Below are positions 42,584 to 50,759 of a stretch of 64,000 bases of DNA, piece after piece; the first letter of the stretch is position 1; the number at the start of each line of letters is the position of its first letter. The notes beneath the pieces were generated by a model. It searched no databases and was not told the origin of the DNA. It saw only the letters and a list, made by a program, of their open reading frames with translations. Source of the DNA: Flavobacteriales bacterium. GTDB lineage: Bacteria > Bacteroidota > Bacteroidia > Flavobacteriales_D > Sanyastnellaceae. The translations under genes and the position numbers were made by a program. Where the stretch lies: the NCBI GenBank assembly GCA_002863125.1, contig PKEB01000019.1:101585-165584 (forward strand), in the 5' to 3' direction.

Positions 42584-44380
42584 AGCTTCTGCGAAATGGG
42601 CCTGGATGGCCTTGGCGACCTTCAGGTTCACGACGTCCAATAGCGCTGTTTCATCCGCTTGGCGGATGGCGTCGACGGTCTTGAAGTGGGCCAATAGCGC
42701 ATGTCGGGTTTTGGGTCCCACGCCTGCGATGTCGTCCAACTCCGAACGGAGCGCGGCCTTGCTGCGGCGCTTGCGGTGATGCTCCAATGAAAACCGGTGA
42801 GCTTCGTTGCGCAGGTGCTGAATGAGCTTCAACGTCGAAGAACGCTTGTCCAAGTACAGCGGGTGTTGGTCGCCGGGGTAGTAGATCTCCTCGAGGCGCT
42901 TGGCGATGCCGATGATGGCGATTTTTCCCCGCAGCCCCAACCCTTCGAGGGCTTCCAATGCGTGCGAGAGTTGCCCTTTTCCGCCGTCGATGACGATGAG
43001 CTGAGGCAGGGGTTCGCCTTCGGTGAGCAACCGGTGGTAGCGCCGGTGCACCACTTCCGTCATGGAGGCAAAGTCATCGGGACCGTCTACGGTGCGGATG
43101 TTGAATTTGCGGTAGTCCGATTTGGCGGGTTTGCCGTTTTTAAAAACGACGCAGGCAGAGGCGGGGTTGGTGCCTTGGATGTTCGAGTTGTCGAAGCACT
43201 CAATGTGCACGGGCAATTCGGTGAGGCGCAGGTCTTCCTTGGCGGTTTCCAACAGGCGTTGGGTAGCGGCCTCGGGATGGGTCTGCTCCATTTGCTTTTG
43301 CCGGTCGCGCATGAAAAAGCGCGCGTTCCGTTCCGACATTTCCACCAAGCGCAACTTGTCCCCGCGCTGCGGCACATGCAGCTGGACCCCCTCGAGCGGC
43401 AAATCGATTTCGAACGGCGTGTAGATGGTGTTGGCGTCGCTGCCAAACTTGTCACGCATCTGCACGATGGCGGCTTCAAGGATTTCCTTGGTGTCCTCGC
43501 CGAGTTTGCGCCGCACCTCCGAGGTGTGGCCCTTGGTGATGGTGCCGTTCTGGATCTTCAAGAAGTTGACGTAGGCGCACCGTGCGTCTTGCACGATGGA
43601 GTACACCTCGACTTCCGTGATGCCGGTGTGGACGATGGTGTTTTTGGCCTGGTACTTTTTGATAGCGGTCAGCTTGCGTTTGTACTGCTCGGCCTCCTCA
43701 AATTGAAAGGCTTCGGCGGCTTCTGCCATCTGGCTTTGGAGGGTGCGCACGACTTCGCCCAAGTGTCCGCGCAAGACGTGGCGGATGGCCGCGATGCTGG
43801 CGGCGTAGGCTTCCTCCGACTGCTTGCCCACGCAGGGCCCTTTGCAGTTGCCGATGTGGTATTCCAAGCACACCCGGAACTTGCCGTTGGCGATGTTTTC
43901 CTCAGTCAGGGCAAGGGCGCAGGTGCGAATGGGGTAGAGTTTGCGGCACAGGTCTAAAACGGTATGCATGACCTTGACGCTGGGGAAGGGGCCGAAGTAT
44001 TCGCTGCCATCGCGGATGAGCTGACGGGTGGCGAAAATGCGGGGGAAGCGCTCCTTCTTGATGACAATAAACGGATAGGTCTTGTCGTCTTTGAGCTGGA
44101 TGTTGTAGAACGGCTTGTGTTCCTTGATGAGGCTGTTCTCCAGCAGCAACGCGTCGGCTTCGGATGGCGCGATGAGCCACTGGATTTCGTGGATCTTGGA
44201 AACGAGAAGCCGGGTTTTGCCGTTGTCGTGGTGCTTGGTGAAGTAGCTCGAGACGCGCTTCTTCAGGTTTTTGGCCTTGCCCACGTACAGAAGACGACGG
44301 TCCACATCGAAGTATTGGTAGACGCCTGGCTGCTGGGGAAGGCGCGCCAATGTCTGTTCGATGTGTTCGGATTTTGCCAT
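42572..44380 (-). CDS. uvrC: Excinuclease ABC subunit C
   Basis: 602 residues. GIY-YIG nuclease near 13-95 (PGVYQYF, LLYVGKAKNLKKRV), UVR motif region near 200-240, RNase H-like C-terminal nuclease with ECFDNSNIQGTNP and VIDGGKGQL, and helix-hairpin-helix repeats (DDIAGVGPKTRHALLAHF) at the end. It makes both incisions in nucleotide excision repair. Divergent from the epimerase gene with 44 bases between. Confidence 0.97.
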   Translation of the reverse strand: MAKSEHIEQTLARLPQQPGVYQYFDVDRRLLYVGKAKNLKKRVSSYFTKHHDNGKTRLLVSKIHEIQWLIAPSEADALLLENSLIKEHKPFYNIQLKDDKTYPFIVIKKERFPRIFATRQLIRDGSEYFGPFPSVKVMHTVLDLCRKLYPIRTCALALTEENIANGKFRVCLEYHIGNCKGPCVGKQSEEAYAASIAAIRHVLRGHLGEVVRTLQSQMAEAAEAFQFEEAEQYKRKLTAIKKYQAKNTIVHTGITEVEVYSIVQDARCAYVNFLKIQNGTITKGHTSEVRRKLGEDTKEILEAAIVQMRDKFGSDANTIYTPFEIDLPLEGVQLHVPQRGDKLRLVEMSERNARFFMRDRQKQMEQTHPEAATQRLLETAKEDLRLTELPVHIECFDNSNIQGTNPASACVVFKNGKPAKSDYRKFNIRTVDGPDDFASMTEVVHRRYHRLLTEGEPLPQLIVIDGGKGQLSHALEALEGLGLRGKIAIIGIAKRLEEIYYPGDQHPLYLDKRSSTLKLIQHLRNEAHRFSLEHHRKRRSKAALRSELDDIAGVGPKTRHALLAHFKTVDAIRQADETALLDVVNLKVAKAIQAHFAEASGK

Positions 44381-44412
44381 AGCTAACGCGAAGTTCGGGC
44401 GGATTCTCCAAC

Positions 44413-44420
44413 TACCTTCG
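44413..44420 (+). promoter_or_regulatory. -7-like box four bases before the epimerase start
   Basis: TACCTTCG, then AAGC, then ATG at 44425. Confidence 0.45.
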
Positions 44421-44424
44421 AAGC

Positions 44425-45447
44425 ATGGTATTTGTTACGGGTGCAACGGGTTTGGTCGGCCGGTATTTGGTGGATGAATTGCTCCGAAACGGGGAGCACG
44501 TGCGCGCCCTTTGCCGTCCGCAATCGGACCGCCAAGCTGTTCACGCTTTCCTCGCTAAAGCAGGTACCGATGATGCCCGACTCGAATGGGTGGAAGGCAG
44601 CTTGCACGACGGACTGTTCCTCGAGGAGGCCATGGCGGGTTGCCAGCGGGTGTTCCATTGCGCGGCCATGGTGTCGTTCCATCCGAAAGACGCCGAAACC
44701 ATGATGCGCATCAACCGCGATGCGGCGGGCTTGGTGGTTAATGCCATGCTTCATACCGGCGTGGAGGAGTTGGTGCATGTGAGCAGCGTTGCAGCGTTGG
44801 GCCGCAAGCCCGGCGAACCCGTTCACGAAGATGTGCCGTTTGAGGACAGTCGGGATGTGAGTCAGTATGCCCGCTCCAAATTTGCGGCTGAGCTAGAGGC
44901 ATGGCGAGGCCAAGAAGAGGGCTTGCGCGTACTCGCGGTGAACCCGGTGATCGTACTCGGCGAGGGGGATTTTTCGCGCAGTTCTTCCATGCTTTTTACC
45001 CTGGTGCACCGCGGGCTCAGTTGGTATCCAATCGGGACGAACGGATTTGTAGCGGCACGGGATGTTGCACGGGCCTGCACGGTCTTATCCAACCAGGGAT
45101 GCTGGGGAGAACGGTTTGTTCTGTGTGCGGAAAACGCCTCGTATCAGCAGCTTATGGTGTGGATGGCGGAGGCCCTCGGCGTGCCTGCGCCGAGCCGCCC
45201 GTTGAAGGCGTGGATGTTGGGCGCCGCATGGCGTTTGAGTGCACTGTGGGAGCGCTTGACTGGGCGTCGGGCGCCCATTTCAAAGGAGTCGGTGGAGAAC
45301 ACTAGCAAAGACCACCGCTATGCAACCACCAAGCTCGAAGATGTGCTGAAGGCAAAAGGGGTGGATTGGGCATACGAGCCCGTTCAGACGACCATTCAAA
45401 CTACTGTTCCCGCCGTCTTGAACGCATTGGGTCCAGTGAAGAAGTAG
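44425..45447 (+). CDS. NAD-dependent epimerase/dehydratase
   Basis: 340 residues. Rossmann motif VFVTGATGLVGRYLVDELL at the N-terminus, VFHCAAMVSF near 80, and the extended-SDR active site with SSVAAL and YARSKFAAE (Tyr-x3-Lys) near 150-160. The extended SDR family includes dihydroflavonol reductase-like and sugar-modifying enzymes; the substrate is unknown. Its last 47 bases overlap the convergent DUF4296 gene. Confidence 0.86.
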   Translation: MVFVTGATGLVGRYLVDELLRNGEHVRALCRPQSDRQAVHAFLAKAGTDDARLEWVEGSLHDGLFLEEAMAGCQRVFHCAAMVSFHPKDAETMMRINRDAAGLVVNAMLHTGVEELVHVSSVAALGRKPGEPVHEDVPFEDSRDVSQYARSKFAAELEAWRGQEEGLRVLAVNPVIVLGEGDFSRSSSMLFTLVHRGLSWYPIGTNGFVAARDVARACTVLSNQGCWGERFVLCAENASYQQLMVWMAEALGVPAPSRPLKAWMLGAAWRLSALWERLTGRRAPISKESVENTSKDHRYATTKLEDVLKAKGVDWAYEPVQTTIQTTVPAVLNALGPVKK

Positions 45448-45823
45448 GGGCGACCGAGTCCTTTTCCGATTCGGTGAGTTGGCGCTCCAATTCTGTCAGG
45501 TTTTCGGCCACCTCTTCCAGCAAGGCATCCATTTCAACCGGCCGCTGGTACCACCACGTGTACGTGGTTTTGAAACGCTCTTCATCGATGCCCCATCGGT
45601 CGTACAATTCGGCGTAGTGGGATAGGGCGCGCTCTTGTCCGTCGTCGTTGCGGAACAAGCGTTGCTTCAACGCCCCCTCAATCAAGTGGACTTCCGTCAA
45701 GACTTGGACAAAGGTGTCCCGCGCGATGACGCCTTTCGGTGCGGGCGGTCCGTCGAAAGTAACACCGGTTCCGCATCCTGCAAAGAGGAAGAGCGCAACG
45801 ATTGCTGTGCCGAACCGTTTCAT
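45401..45823 (-). CDS. DUF4296 family lipoprotein
   Basis: 140 residues. Lipobox LFLFAGC with Cys at 17, then PPAPKGVIARDTFVQVLTEVHLIEGAL, the core of DUF4296, a small helical Bacteroidota family of unknown function. Ends in a coiled-coil-like region (EEVAENLTELERQL). Starts inside the end of pyrC (ATGA) and converges on the epimerase gene with a 47-base overlap. Confidence 0.82.
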   Translation of the reverse strand: MKRFGTAIVALFLFAGCGTGVTFDGPPAPKGVIARDTFVQVLTEVHLIEGALKQRLFRNDDGQERALSHYAELYDRWGIDEERFKTTYTWWYQRPVEMDALLEEVAENLTELERQLTESEKDSVAPTSSLDPMRSRRREQ

Positions 45824-47184
45824 CGGTTGAAGGCGAGGCGTTCGCCGGCGTGGTTGCCATGTTCGGTAAGGACGCGTTCACCGTTGTATATCTGGACGCC
45901 GTTGACCCAGGTGCCGCTGATGCGGGATTTGAAGGTGCTGCCCTCAAACGGCGACCATCCGCATTTGTACAGGATGTTGGATTTGGTCACTTTCCAAGGG
46001 TCATTGGGGTCGACCAACACGAGGTCGGCTTTGTGCCCGGCGCGGATGTACCCACGGTCCGTAATATCAAACAAGTCAGCTACCCGGTGCGCCATCAAAT
46101 TGACGACTTCTTCCACGGGCAGAACCCCTTGGTGCACCATCTCAAGCATCGCCGGCAAGGCGTGCTGAACGAGCGGCCCGCCGGAAGGTGCTTGGAAGTA
46201 TGAGCCGGATTTTTCTTCTGCGGTGTGCGGAGCGTGGTCCGTGGCGACGACGTCGATGCGCCCATTCAGGATGCCGGCCCGGATGGCTTCGCGATCCTCT
46301 GCTGTTTTGACGGCAGGGTTCCACTTGATGTGGGTGCCTTTCGAGGCGTAATCGGCATCGGTGAACCAGAGGTGGTGGATGCACGCCTCAGCGGTGATGC
46401 GCTTTTCGGTGGATGGGATGTCGTTGCGGAACAGCCCGACTTCTTTGGCCGTTGAGATGTGCAAAATGTGCAGGCGCGTGTTGGACTTTTCGGCCAATTC
46501 CACCGCCATGGAAGACGAGCGGTAACACGCTTCGGCGCTTCGGATGAGCGGGTGCTGGTCGATGGGAATGAACTCACCGTAGCGCTCGCGTGCAGCCGCA
46601 GAGTTGCGACGGATGGTGGCTTCGTCTTCGCAGTGGGTGGCGACGAGGGTGGGGCTTTCCTTGAATACGGCTTCCAGCGCGGCGCGGTTGTCGACGAGCA
46701 TGTTTCCGGTGGACGAACCCATGAAGACCTTGACGCCGCAGATCCGGCGCGGATCGGTCTTGAGCACTTCATCGAGGTTGTCATTGGAAGCCCCCATGAA
46801 GAAGGAGTAGTTCACGGCGCTGACTTCAGCGGCGCGTTCGTACTTGTCTTCGAGGAGTTGCTGCGTCAATGCCTGAGGGACCGTGTTGGGCATCTCCATG
46901 AACGAGGTGATGCCTCCGGCCGCTGCTGCAGCGGATTCGGTAGCGATTTCCCCTTTGTGGGTCAACCCGGGTTCCCGGAAGTGGACTTGATCGTCGATGG
47001 CGCCTGGCATCAGCCAAAGCCCTTGGGCATCGATTTGGATGGCCTTGGATGCTTCGGGGTGTTGGTCGCAGGCTGCGCCCACGGCGCCAATAGTGCCGTC
47101 CCGTGCAATGAGCACGTCGCCGACCTCTACTTTTCCTTCGTTGACAATGGATGCGCGAATGAAACGGGTCGGCGTGGCGGTCAT
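45820..47184 (-). CDS. pyrC: Dihydroorotase (amidohydrolase)
   Basis: 454 residues. The amidohydrolase metal motif reads DDQVHFREPGLTHKGE near 62-77: the second His of HxH is present but the first is Gln. MEMPNTVPQ, the C-terminal VATDHAPHT near 310 and the overall length match class I dihydroorotases. It closes carbamoyl-aspartate to dihydroorotate in pyrimidine synthesis. The Gln substitution is also my recollection for other Bacteroidota enzymes and may alter the metal site. Part of DUF4296-pyrC-DPM1-RluB-like run. Confidence 0.88.
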   Translation of the reverse strand: MTATPTRFIRASIVNEGKVEVGDVLIARDGTIGAVGAACDQHPEASKAIQIDAQGLWLMPGAIDDQVHFREPGLTHKGEIATESAAAAAGGITSFMEMPNTVPQALTQQLLEDKYERAAEVSAVNYSFFMGASNDNLDEVLKTDPRRICGVKVFMGSSTGNMLVDNRAALEAVFKESPTLVATHCEDEATIRRNSAAARERYGEFIPIDQHPLIRSAEACYRSSSMAVELAEKSNTRLHILHISTAKEVGLFRNDIPSTEKRITAEACIHHLWFTDADYASKGTHIKWNPAVKTAEDREAIRAGILNGRIDVVATDHAPHTAEEKSGSYFQAPSGGPLVQHALPAMLEMVHQGVLPVEEVVNLMAHRVADLFDITDRGYIRAGHKADLVLVDPNDPWKVTKSNILYKCGWSPFEGSTFKSRISGTWVNGVQIYNGERVLTEHGNHAGERLAFNR

Positions 47185-47188
47185 GGAT

Positions 47189-47917
47189 CTAGTTTTTGTT
47201 GGCCGGGCGGATGGGGCGGAATCGCATTTGGAGCACGCCCAGGAAGGCTTCCTGGAAGATGTTCATGCTCATTTTGCTCGTGCCCAATTCCCGATCGACA
47301 AAGGTAATGGGCACCTCGTCGATGCGAAAGCCCAACCTCCGTGCGTTGTATTTCATTTCGATTTGGAAGGCATAACCGATGAAACGGATGCGGTCCAAAT
47401 CAATGGTGCGCAGCACCTCCGCGCGGTAGCACTTGAAGCCAGCAGTGGAATCGCGGACTCCCAGCCACAGCACCGTGTTGACGTAGACGGAAGCGAAGTA
47501 GCTCATGAGGATGCGGCCGACGGGCCAGTTGCTCACCTTTCCGCCGCGGGTGTAACGCGAACCTACGGTAACATCCGCCCCGTCGACGCAGGCTTGGCGC
47601 AAGCGTGGAAGGTCTTGGGGGTTGTGTGAGAAGTCGCAATCCATTTCGTAGACCAATTCGTAGCTGTGTTCCAATGCCCACTTAAACCCGGCGATGTAGG
47701 CGGTACCCAACCCCAATTTTCCCGAGCGTTCGAGCAAGTGAATGCGGCCTGCGTGCTCCGTTTGCTTCGCTTTGACGGCTGCGGCGGTGCCGTCGGGAGA
47801 CCCGTCGTCTACAATGAGGACGTGAAAGGTGGGGGTCAAACCGAGAACCGTATCGAGCATGCGCTCGATGTTTTCGATCTCATTGTAAGTGGGTATGATG
47901 ACAACGCTTTCAGCCAT
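47189..47917 (-). CDS. Polyprenol-phosphate mannosyltransferase-like GT2 enzyme
   Basis: 242 residues. IIPTYNEIENIERML and VDDGSPDGTA at the start, MDCDFSHNP (acidic metal motif) near 90-100, GSRYTRGG near 120, and a C-terminal RELGTSKMSMNIF. This is the single-domain DPM1-type layout without the C-terminal membrane domain. It moves a sugar from GDP or UDP to a polyprenyl phosphate. Four bases separate it from pyrC. Confidence 0.9.
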   Translation of the reverse strand: MAESVVIIPTYNEIENIERMLDTVLGLTPTFHVLIVDDGSPDGTAAAVKAKQTEHAGRIHLLERSGKLGLGTAYIAGFKWALEHSYELVYEMDCDFSHNPQDLPRLRQACVDGADVTVGSRYTRGGKVSNWPVGRILMSYFASVYVNTVLWLGVRDSTAGFKCYRAEVLRTIDLDRIRFIGYAFQIEMKYNARRLGFRIDEVPITFVDRELGTSKMSMNIFQEAFLGVLQMRFRPIRPANKN

Positions 47918-47919
47918 GA

Positions 47920-48798
47920 CTAACAGCTCATCCGGAGCAGGTTGATTTCGGCGTCCGACAAATGCCGGAAACTGCCTCGTGGAACGTCTTTTTTCGTGAG
48001 CGGCCCGAGCGTAACCCGGTCCACTTTGATCACGTGGTAGCCGAGTTGCTCCAACATGCGCCGGGCAATGCGGCTGCGGCTAGATACGAGTTTCAACCCG
48101 ATTTGGTTGCGTTCCTCATTGGCAAATTCTGCTTCCTCAGCCCGCACAAATCCCTTGTCAACCACAAACCCTTTCTTCAATTCTTCCAAATGGCTCGATT
48201 GGACGCGTTCGCCCAATACAATGTGGTACAGCCGTGACGCGCCGGATTGTGGGTTGTTCATGCGGACCATTAGCTCTTCGTCGTTGGTGAACAACATGAG
48301 GCCGGTGCTCTCACGGTCTAGCTTGTCGATGGAGCGGATGGTCTCTTTGCAGGCTTTCTGCACCAGTTCCGCTACTCCTCGGCGTGCCCGTGCATCCCCG
48401 ATGGATGTTCCAAAGCCCTTTGGTTTGTTCAGTAAGACGTAGCGTTTGGTTTCGGGGCGGATGGAGGTGCCGCCGACCTGCACGGTGTCACCGACGTTGA
48501 CCTTGAAGCCCATTTGGACCACGATCTCCCCGTTCACCGTGACCACACCGGATTCGATCAGCGCATCGGCTTCCCGTCGCGAACAGACCCCGGCATTGGC
48601 GATGTACCGGTTCAGTCGCATCGGCCCTCCAGAGGGGCCCAGCGGTTTCCGGGCGCGGGGCTTTGTGCTGCGGCCTCCTGGACGCCCCCCTGGGCCGGAT
48701 TTGGCGCCGGGACGAAAATCACTTCGTCCAGAGCGGGATGCGTTGGCGCGGTTGTTTGAACGCCCGCCGGAACGCCCTGAGGATGCAGGCTTCTTCAT
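47920..48798 (-). CDS. Pseudouridine synthase, RluB/RsuA-like, with basic RG-rich N-terminus
   Basis: 292 residues from the ATG at 48798. The first 55 residues are basic and low in complexity (repeats of GGR, RSG, RPG), a likely rRNA-binding tail. The S4 domain follows (MRLNRYIANAGVCSRREADALI), then the catalytic region with SIDKLDRESTGLMLFTND (active Asp in LDRESTG). It modifies a uridine in rRNA. The start is fixed by the -7 box four bases upstream. Confidence 0.9.
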   Translation of the reverse strand: MKKPASSGRSGGRSNNRANASRSGRSDFRPGAKSGPGGRPGGRSTKPRARKPLGPSGGPMRLNRYIANAGVCSRREADALIESGVVTVNGEIVVQMGFKVNVGDTVQVGGTSIRPETKRYVLLNKPKGFGTSIGDARARRGVAELVQKACKETIRSIDKLDRESTGLMLFTNDEELMVRMNNPQSGASRLYHIVLGERVQSSHLEELKKGFVVDKGFVRAEEAEFANEERNQIGLKLVSSRSRIARRMLEQLGYHVIKVDRVTLGPLTKKDVPRGSFRHLSDAEINLLRMSC

Positions 48799-48802
48799 GG
48801 CA

Positions 48803-48810
48803 CAAAGATA
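48803..48810 (-). promoter_or_regulatory. -7 box four bases before the pseudouridine synthase start
   Basis: On the minus strand TATCTTTG, then TGCC, then ATG at 48798. Full match to TAnnTTTG, sitting in the 14-base gap after the YraN gene; a TTTA lies 19 bases upstream. Confidence 0.5.
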
Positions 48811-48812
48811 CC

Positions 48813-49178
48813 TCAAGTGGGCAGGCAAATAAACGCGTCCGGAATATGGTTGATGCGGCGCATATGGCGGTTGTATTCGATGGAGATAATGTCGAAACGG
48901 ATTTGCGATGCGTTGATGTCGTGAATGCGCAGGAAATGATGCGCAGCTTGGATGATGCGTTCTTGCTTCTGGCTGTTGACCGCCTCGACCCCCGATGCTC
49001 CAAAGCCCCACTTGCGCACCTTGACTTCTACAAAGACCCAAACTTTACCCGCTCGGCCGATGAGGTCAATCTCGTATCGATTCCACCGCCAATTGCGGAG
49101 TAGGACTTGGGTGTTGTTTTTTTCGAGGTGAATGACGGCAAGCGTCTCACCCCAGCGGCCTCGTTCGGTTGTATTCAT
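48813..49178 (-). CDS. YraN/UPF0102 family putative nuclease
   Basis: 121 residues. GRWGETLAVIHLEKN, LLRNWRWNRYEIDLIGRAGKVWVFVEVKVRK contains the D-x-I... V-E-V-K catalytic core of the restriction-endonuclease-like fold, so it is probably intact. The cellular target of the family is not settled. It lies upstream of the pseudouridine synthase. Confidence 0.87.
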   Translation of the reverse strand: MNTTERGRWGETLAVIHLEKNNTQVLLRNWRWNRYEIDLIGRAGKVWVFVEVKVRKWGFGASGVEAVNSQKQERIIQAAHHFLRIHDINASQIRFDIISIEYNRHMRRINHIPDAFICLPT

Positions 49179-49252
49179 AGCCCAATGATGGGCGATGTCT
49201 GCTTCGTTATGCGGGACGTTTTCTCAACGCCTTTCAGCAGTTGATTTTCGAG

Positions 49253-50122
49253 TTAATTCAATACCAGCTGAGTTGAACCAATCGCCTCGTTGCCTTCGAG
49301 GAGCGTGACGACATAGGCTCCTGTGGGCAAGGCGCCGGGAGGGATGTAAAAAATGCAGGCCTCCACGCGTTCGTTGTTGTAGTCCACCTCCCGGGTGGCG
49401 CTAACGGGCGCCCCCGAAGCATTGACGCCTGTTGTTTGTTCACCCGCAAGGACTTCACCGGCTTCGTTGACGACTTGCAAATGCAGGGTCTTGGTGCCCG
49501 CTTCCGCGATTCGGTTTTCCAATAGAGTGAAGCAGACCTTGACCATACTGGTTCGAGAAGCGCGTAATGTTTCCCGCTGCCGACCATTGGAAAGAAGACG
49601 AATTCCCGTGGCGGAGGCTTCAGCTGCCTGCAGCGTTTGGCCGGCGACAATCATTTCTTCCATGTTCTGCTGCCGCTCGACCAGGTTGGCGTTGCGCTCT
49701 TGAATGGCCTCTACCCGCGCGCGCATTTGGTCGTTTTCATCAATGAGCGCGAGGTTCAGCTGGTTCAAAGAATCAATGGTTGCCACGTAGCCTTTCATAA
49801 TGGAACGCAAGGTTTCGGCTTCTTTTTTGACTTTGCCGAGCTCCCAATTTCCATTTTTGACGCGGGTCATGAGCCGGTCAATCTGACCGCGTTGATCGGC
49901 GATTTCTGCCAGCATGAGCGCGTTTTCGGTGGAGAGGGTGTCGTAGCTGAAACGCAATTTTTCAAGGTCAAAAAGAACTTGGTCGCGCTCCAGGGTGAGG
50001 GTCGCGTTGTCCCCTTCGATGGTTTCGATGGTTTCGCTTTTCTGGTACAGTTGAAGCCCGAGAAACAGGCATATAAACGCCAGAACAGCGGATACAGCAA
50101 TCAGGATGCGTTGTGAATCCAT
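49253..50122 (-). CDS. Membrane-anchored coiled-coil protein
   Basis: 289 residues. One transmembrane helix near 6-25 (ILIAVSAVLAFICLFLGL), then a coiled coil to about residue 165 with dense Leu/Glu/Asn heptads (IEGDNATLTLERDQVLFDLEKL), and a C-terminal beta domain (MVKVCFTLLENRIAEAG ... TGAYVVTLLEGNEAIGS). Reminiscent of Bacteroidota envelope proteins of unknown role; no catalytic motif. 18 bases before the start lies the stop of the TonB-C protein gene upstream, so they may be co-transcribed. Confidence 0.75.
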   Translation of the reverse strand: MDSQRILIAVSAVLAFICLFLGLQLYQKSETIETIEGDNATLTLERDQVLFDLEKLRFSYDTLSTENALMLAEIADQRGQIDRLMTRVKNGNWELGKVKKEAETLRSIMKGYVATIDSLNQLNLALIDENDQMRARVEAIQERNANLVERQQNMEEMIVAGQTLQAAEASATGIRLLSNGRQRETLRASRTSMVKVCFTLLENRIAEAGTKTLHLQVVNEAGEVLAGEQTTGVNASGAPVSATREVDYNNERVEACIFYIPPGALPTGAYVVTLLEGNEAIGSTQLVLN

Positions 50123-50140
50123 GAATCGGGACGTGGGGAA

Positions 50141-50587
50141 TTAGTCGTCGGAAAGGGCGAAACGAATGGGCAAAACCAGCGCTACATTCACGGGCTTCCC
50201 TTTGTGCAATCCAGGGGTGAACCCGGGCAACGAGCGGACCACCTGTTGCGCAGCCTTGGAGAGTTCTTCGGGACCCTTGAGCACCAAGGTTTTGTCCACC
50301 TGGCCTGCCTTGTTGATGATGAATTTGACAACGACCGTGCCCTCAATGCCTGCGCTTTGGGCTGCTGGGGGGTATTCCAATTTGCCGATGATGTGCTCCA
50401 TGATGCCTTGGTTGGAGCAGGTTTCACGCTCGGTGCGGTCTTCGATGAGGGCGCAAGAATTCAGCACAGGCATGACTTCGGGCGCATTCATCACCGCGTC
50501 TTGAGCTTGCCCGCTGACGGACAGGGTGATAGCGCAGATCAGGACAAGTGCAAAACGCACGGGGGCGAGGGTTTCAAGGGTTCGCAT
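50141..50587 (-). CDS. Secreted TonB C-terminal-domain protein
   Basis: 148 residues from the ATG at 50587 (the frame continues upstream, but this start gives a signal peptide ending VSGQAQ). The last 80 residues form a TonB-C fold: IEGTVVVKFIINKAGQVDKTLVLKG and LPGFTPGLHKGKPVNVALVLPIRF. There is no N-terminal membrane anchor or Pro-rich stretch, so it is not a standard energy transducer. It could be a soluble periplasmic adaptor. The 172 bases upstream (50588-50759) hold no gene. Confidence 0.8.
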   Translation of the reverse strand: MRTLETLAPVRFALVLICAITLSVSGQAQDAVMNAPEVMPVLNSCALIEDRTERETCSNQGIMEHIIGKLEYPPAAQSAGIEGTVVVKFIINKAGQVDKTLVLKGPEELSKAAQQVVRSLPGFTPGLHKGKPVNVALVLPIRFALSDD

Positions 50588-50759
50588 TGTATAAAGAAAC
50601 AACATTCCCCTTACAAACGCGAGCATCACCGGGTTTAGTTCATGCCAAGGGCACAAGGCACAAATTGTTGATAACCATCGTTCATAGCTTTTTGAAATGC
50701 GGCCATTCGCTCGCCTGCTCCCACACTAATTTGGGTTTATAAATCAATACCTAAACCGC

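Noticed and set aside
42797..43957. Plus-strand open frame of 386 codons
   Set aside because: Antisense to uvrC; Val/Phe/Gly-rich sequence with no fold signature, caused by the codon bias of the true gene.
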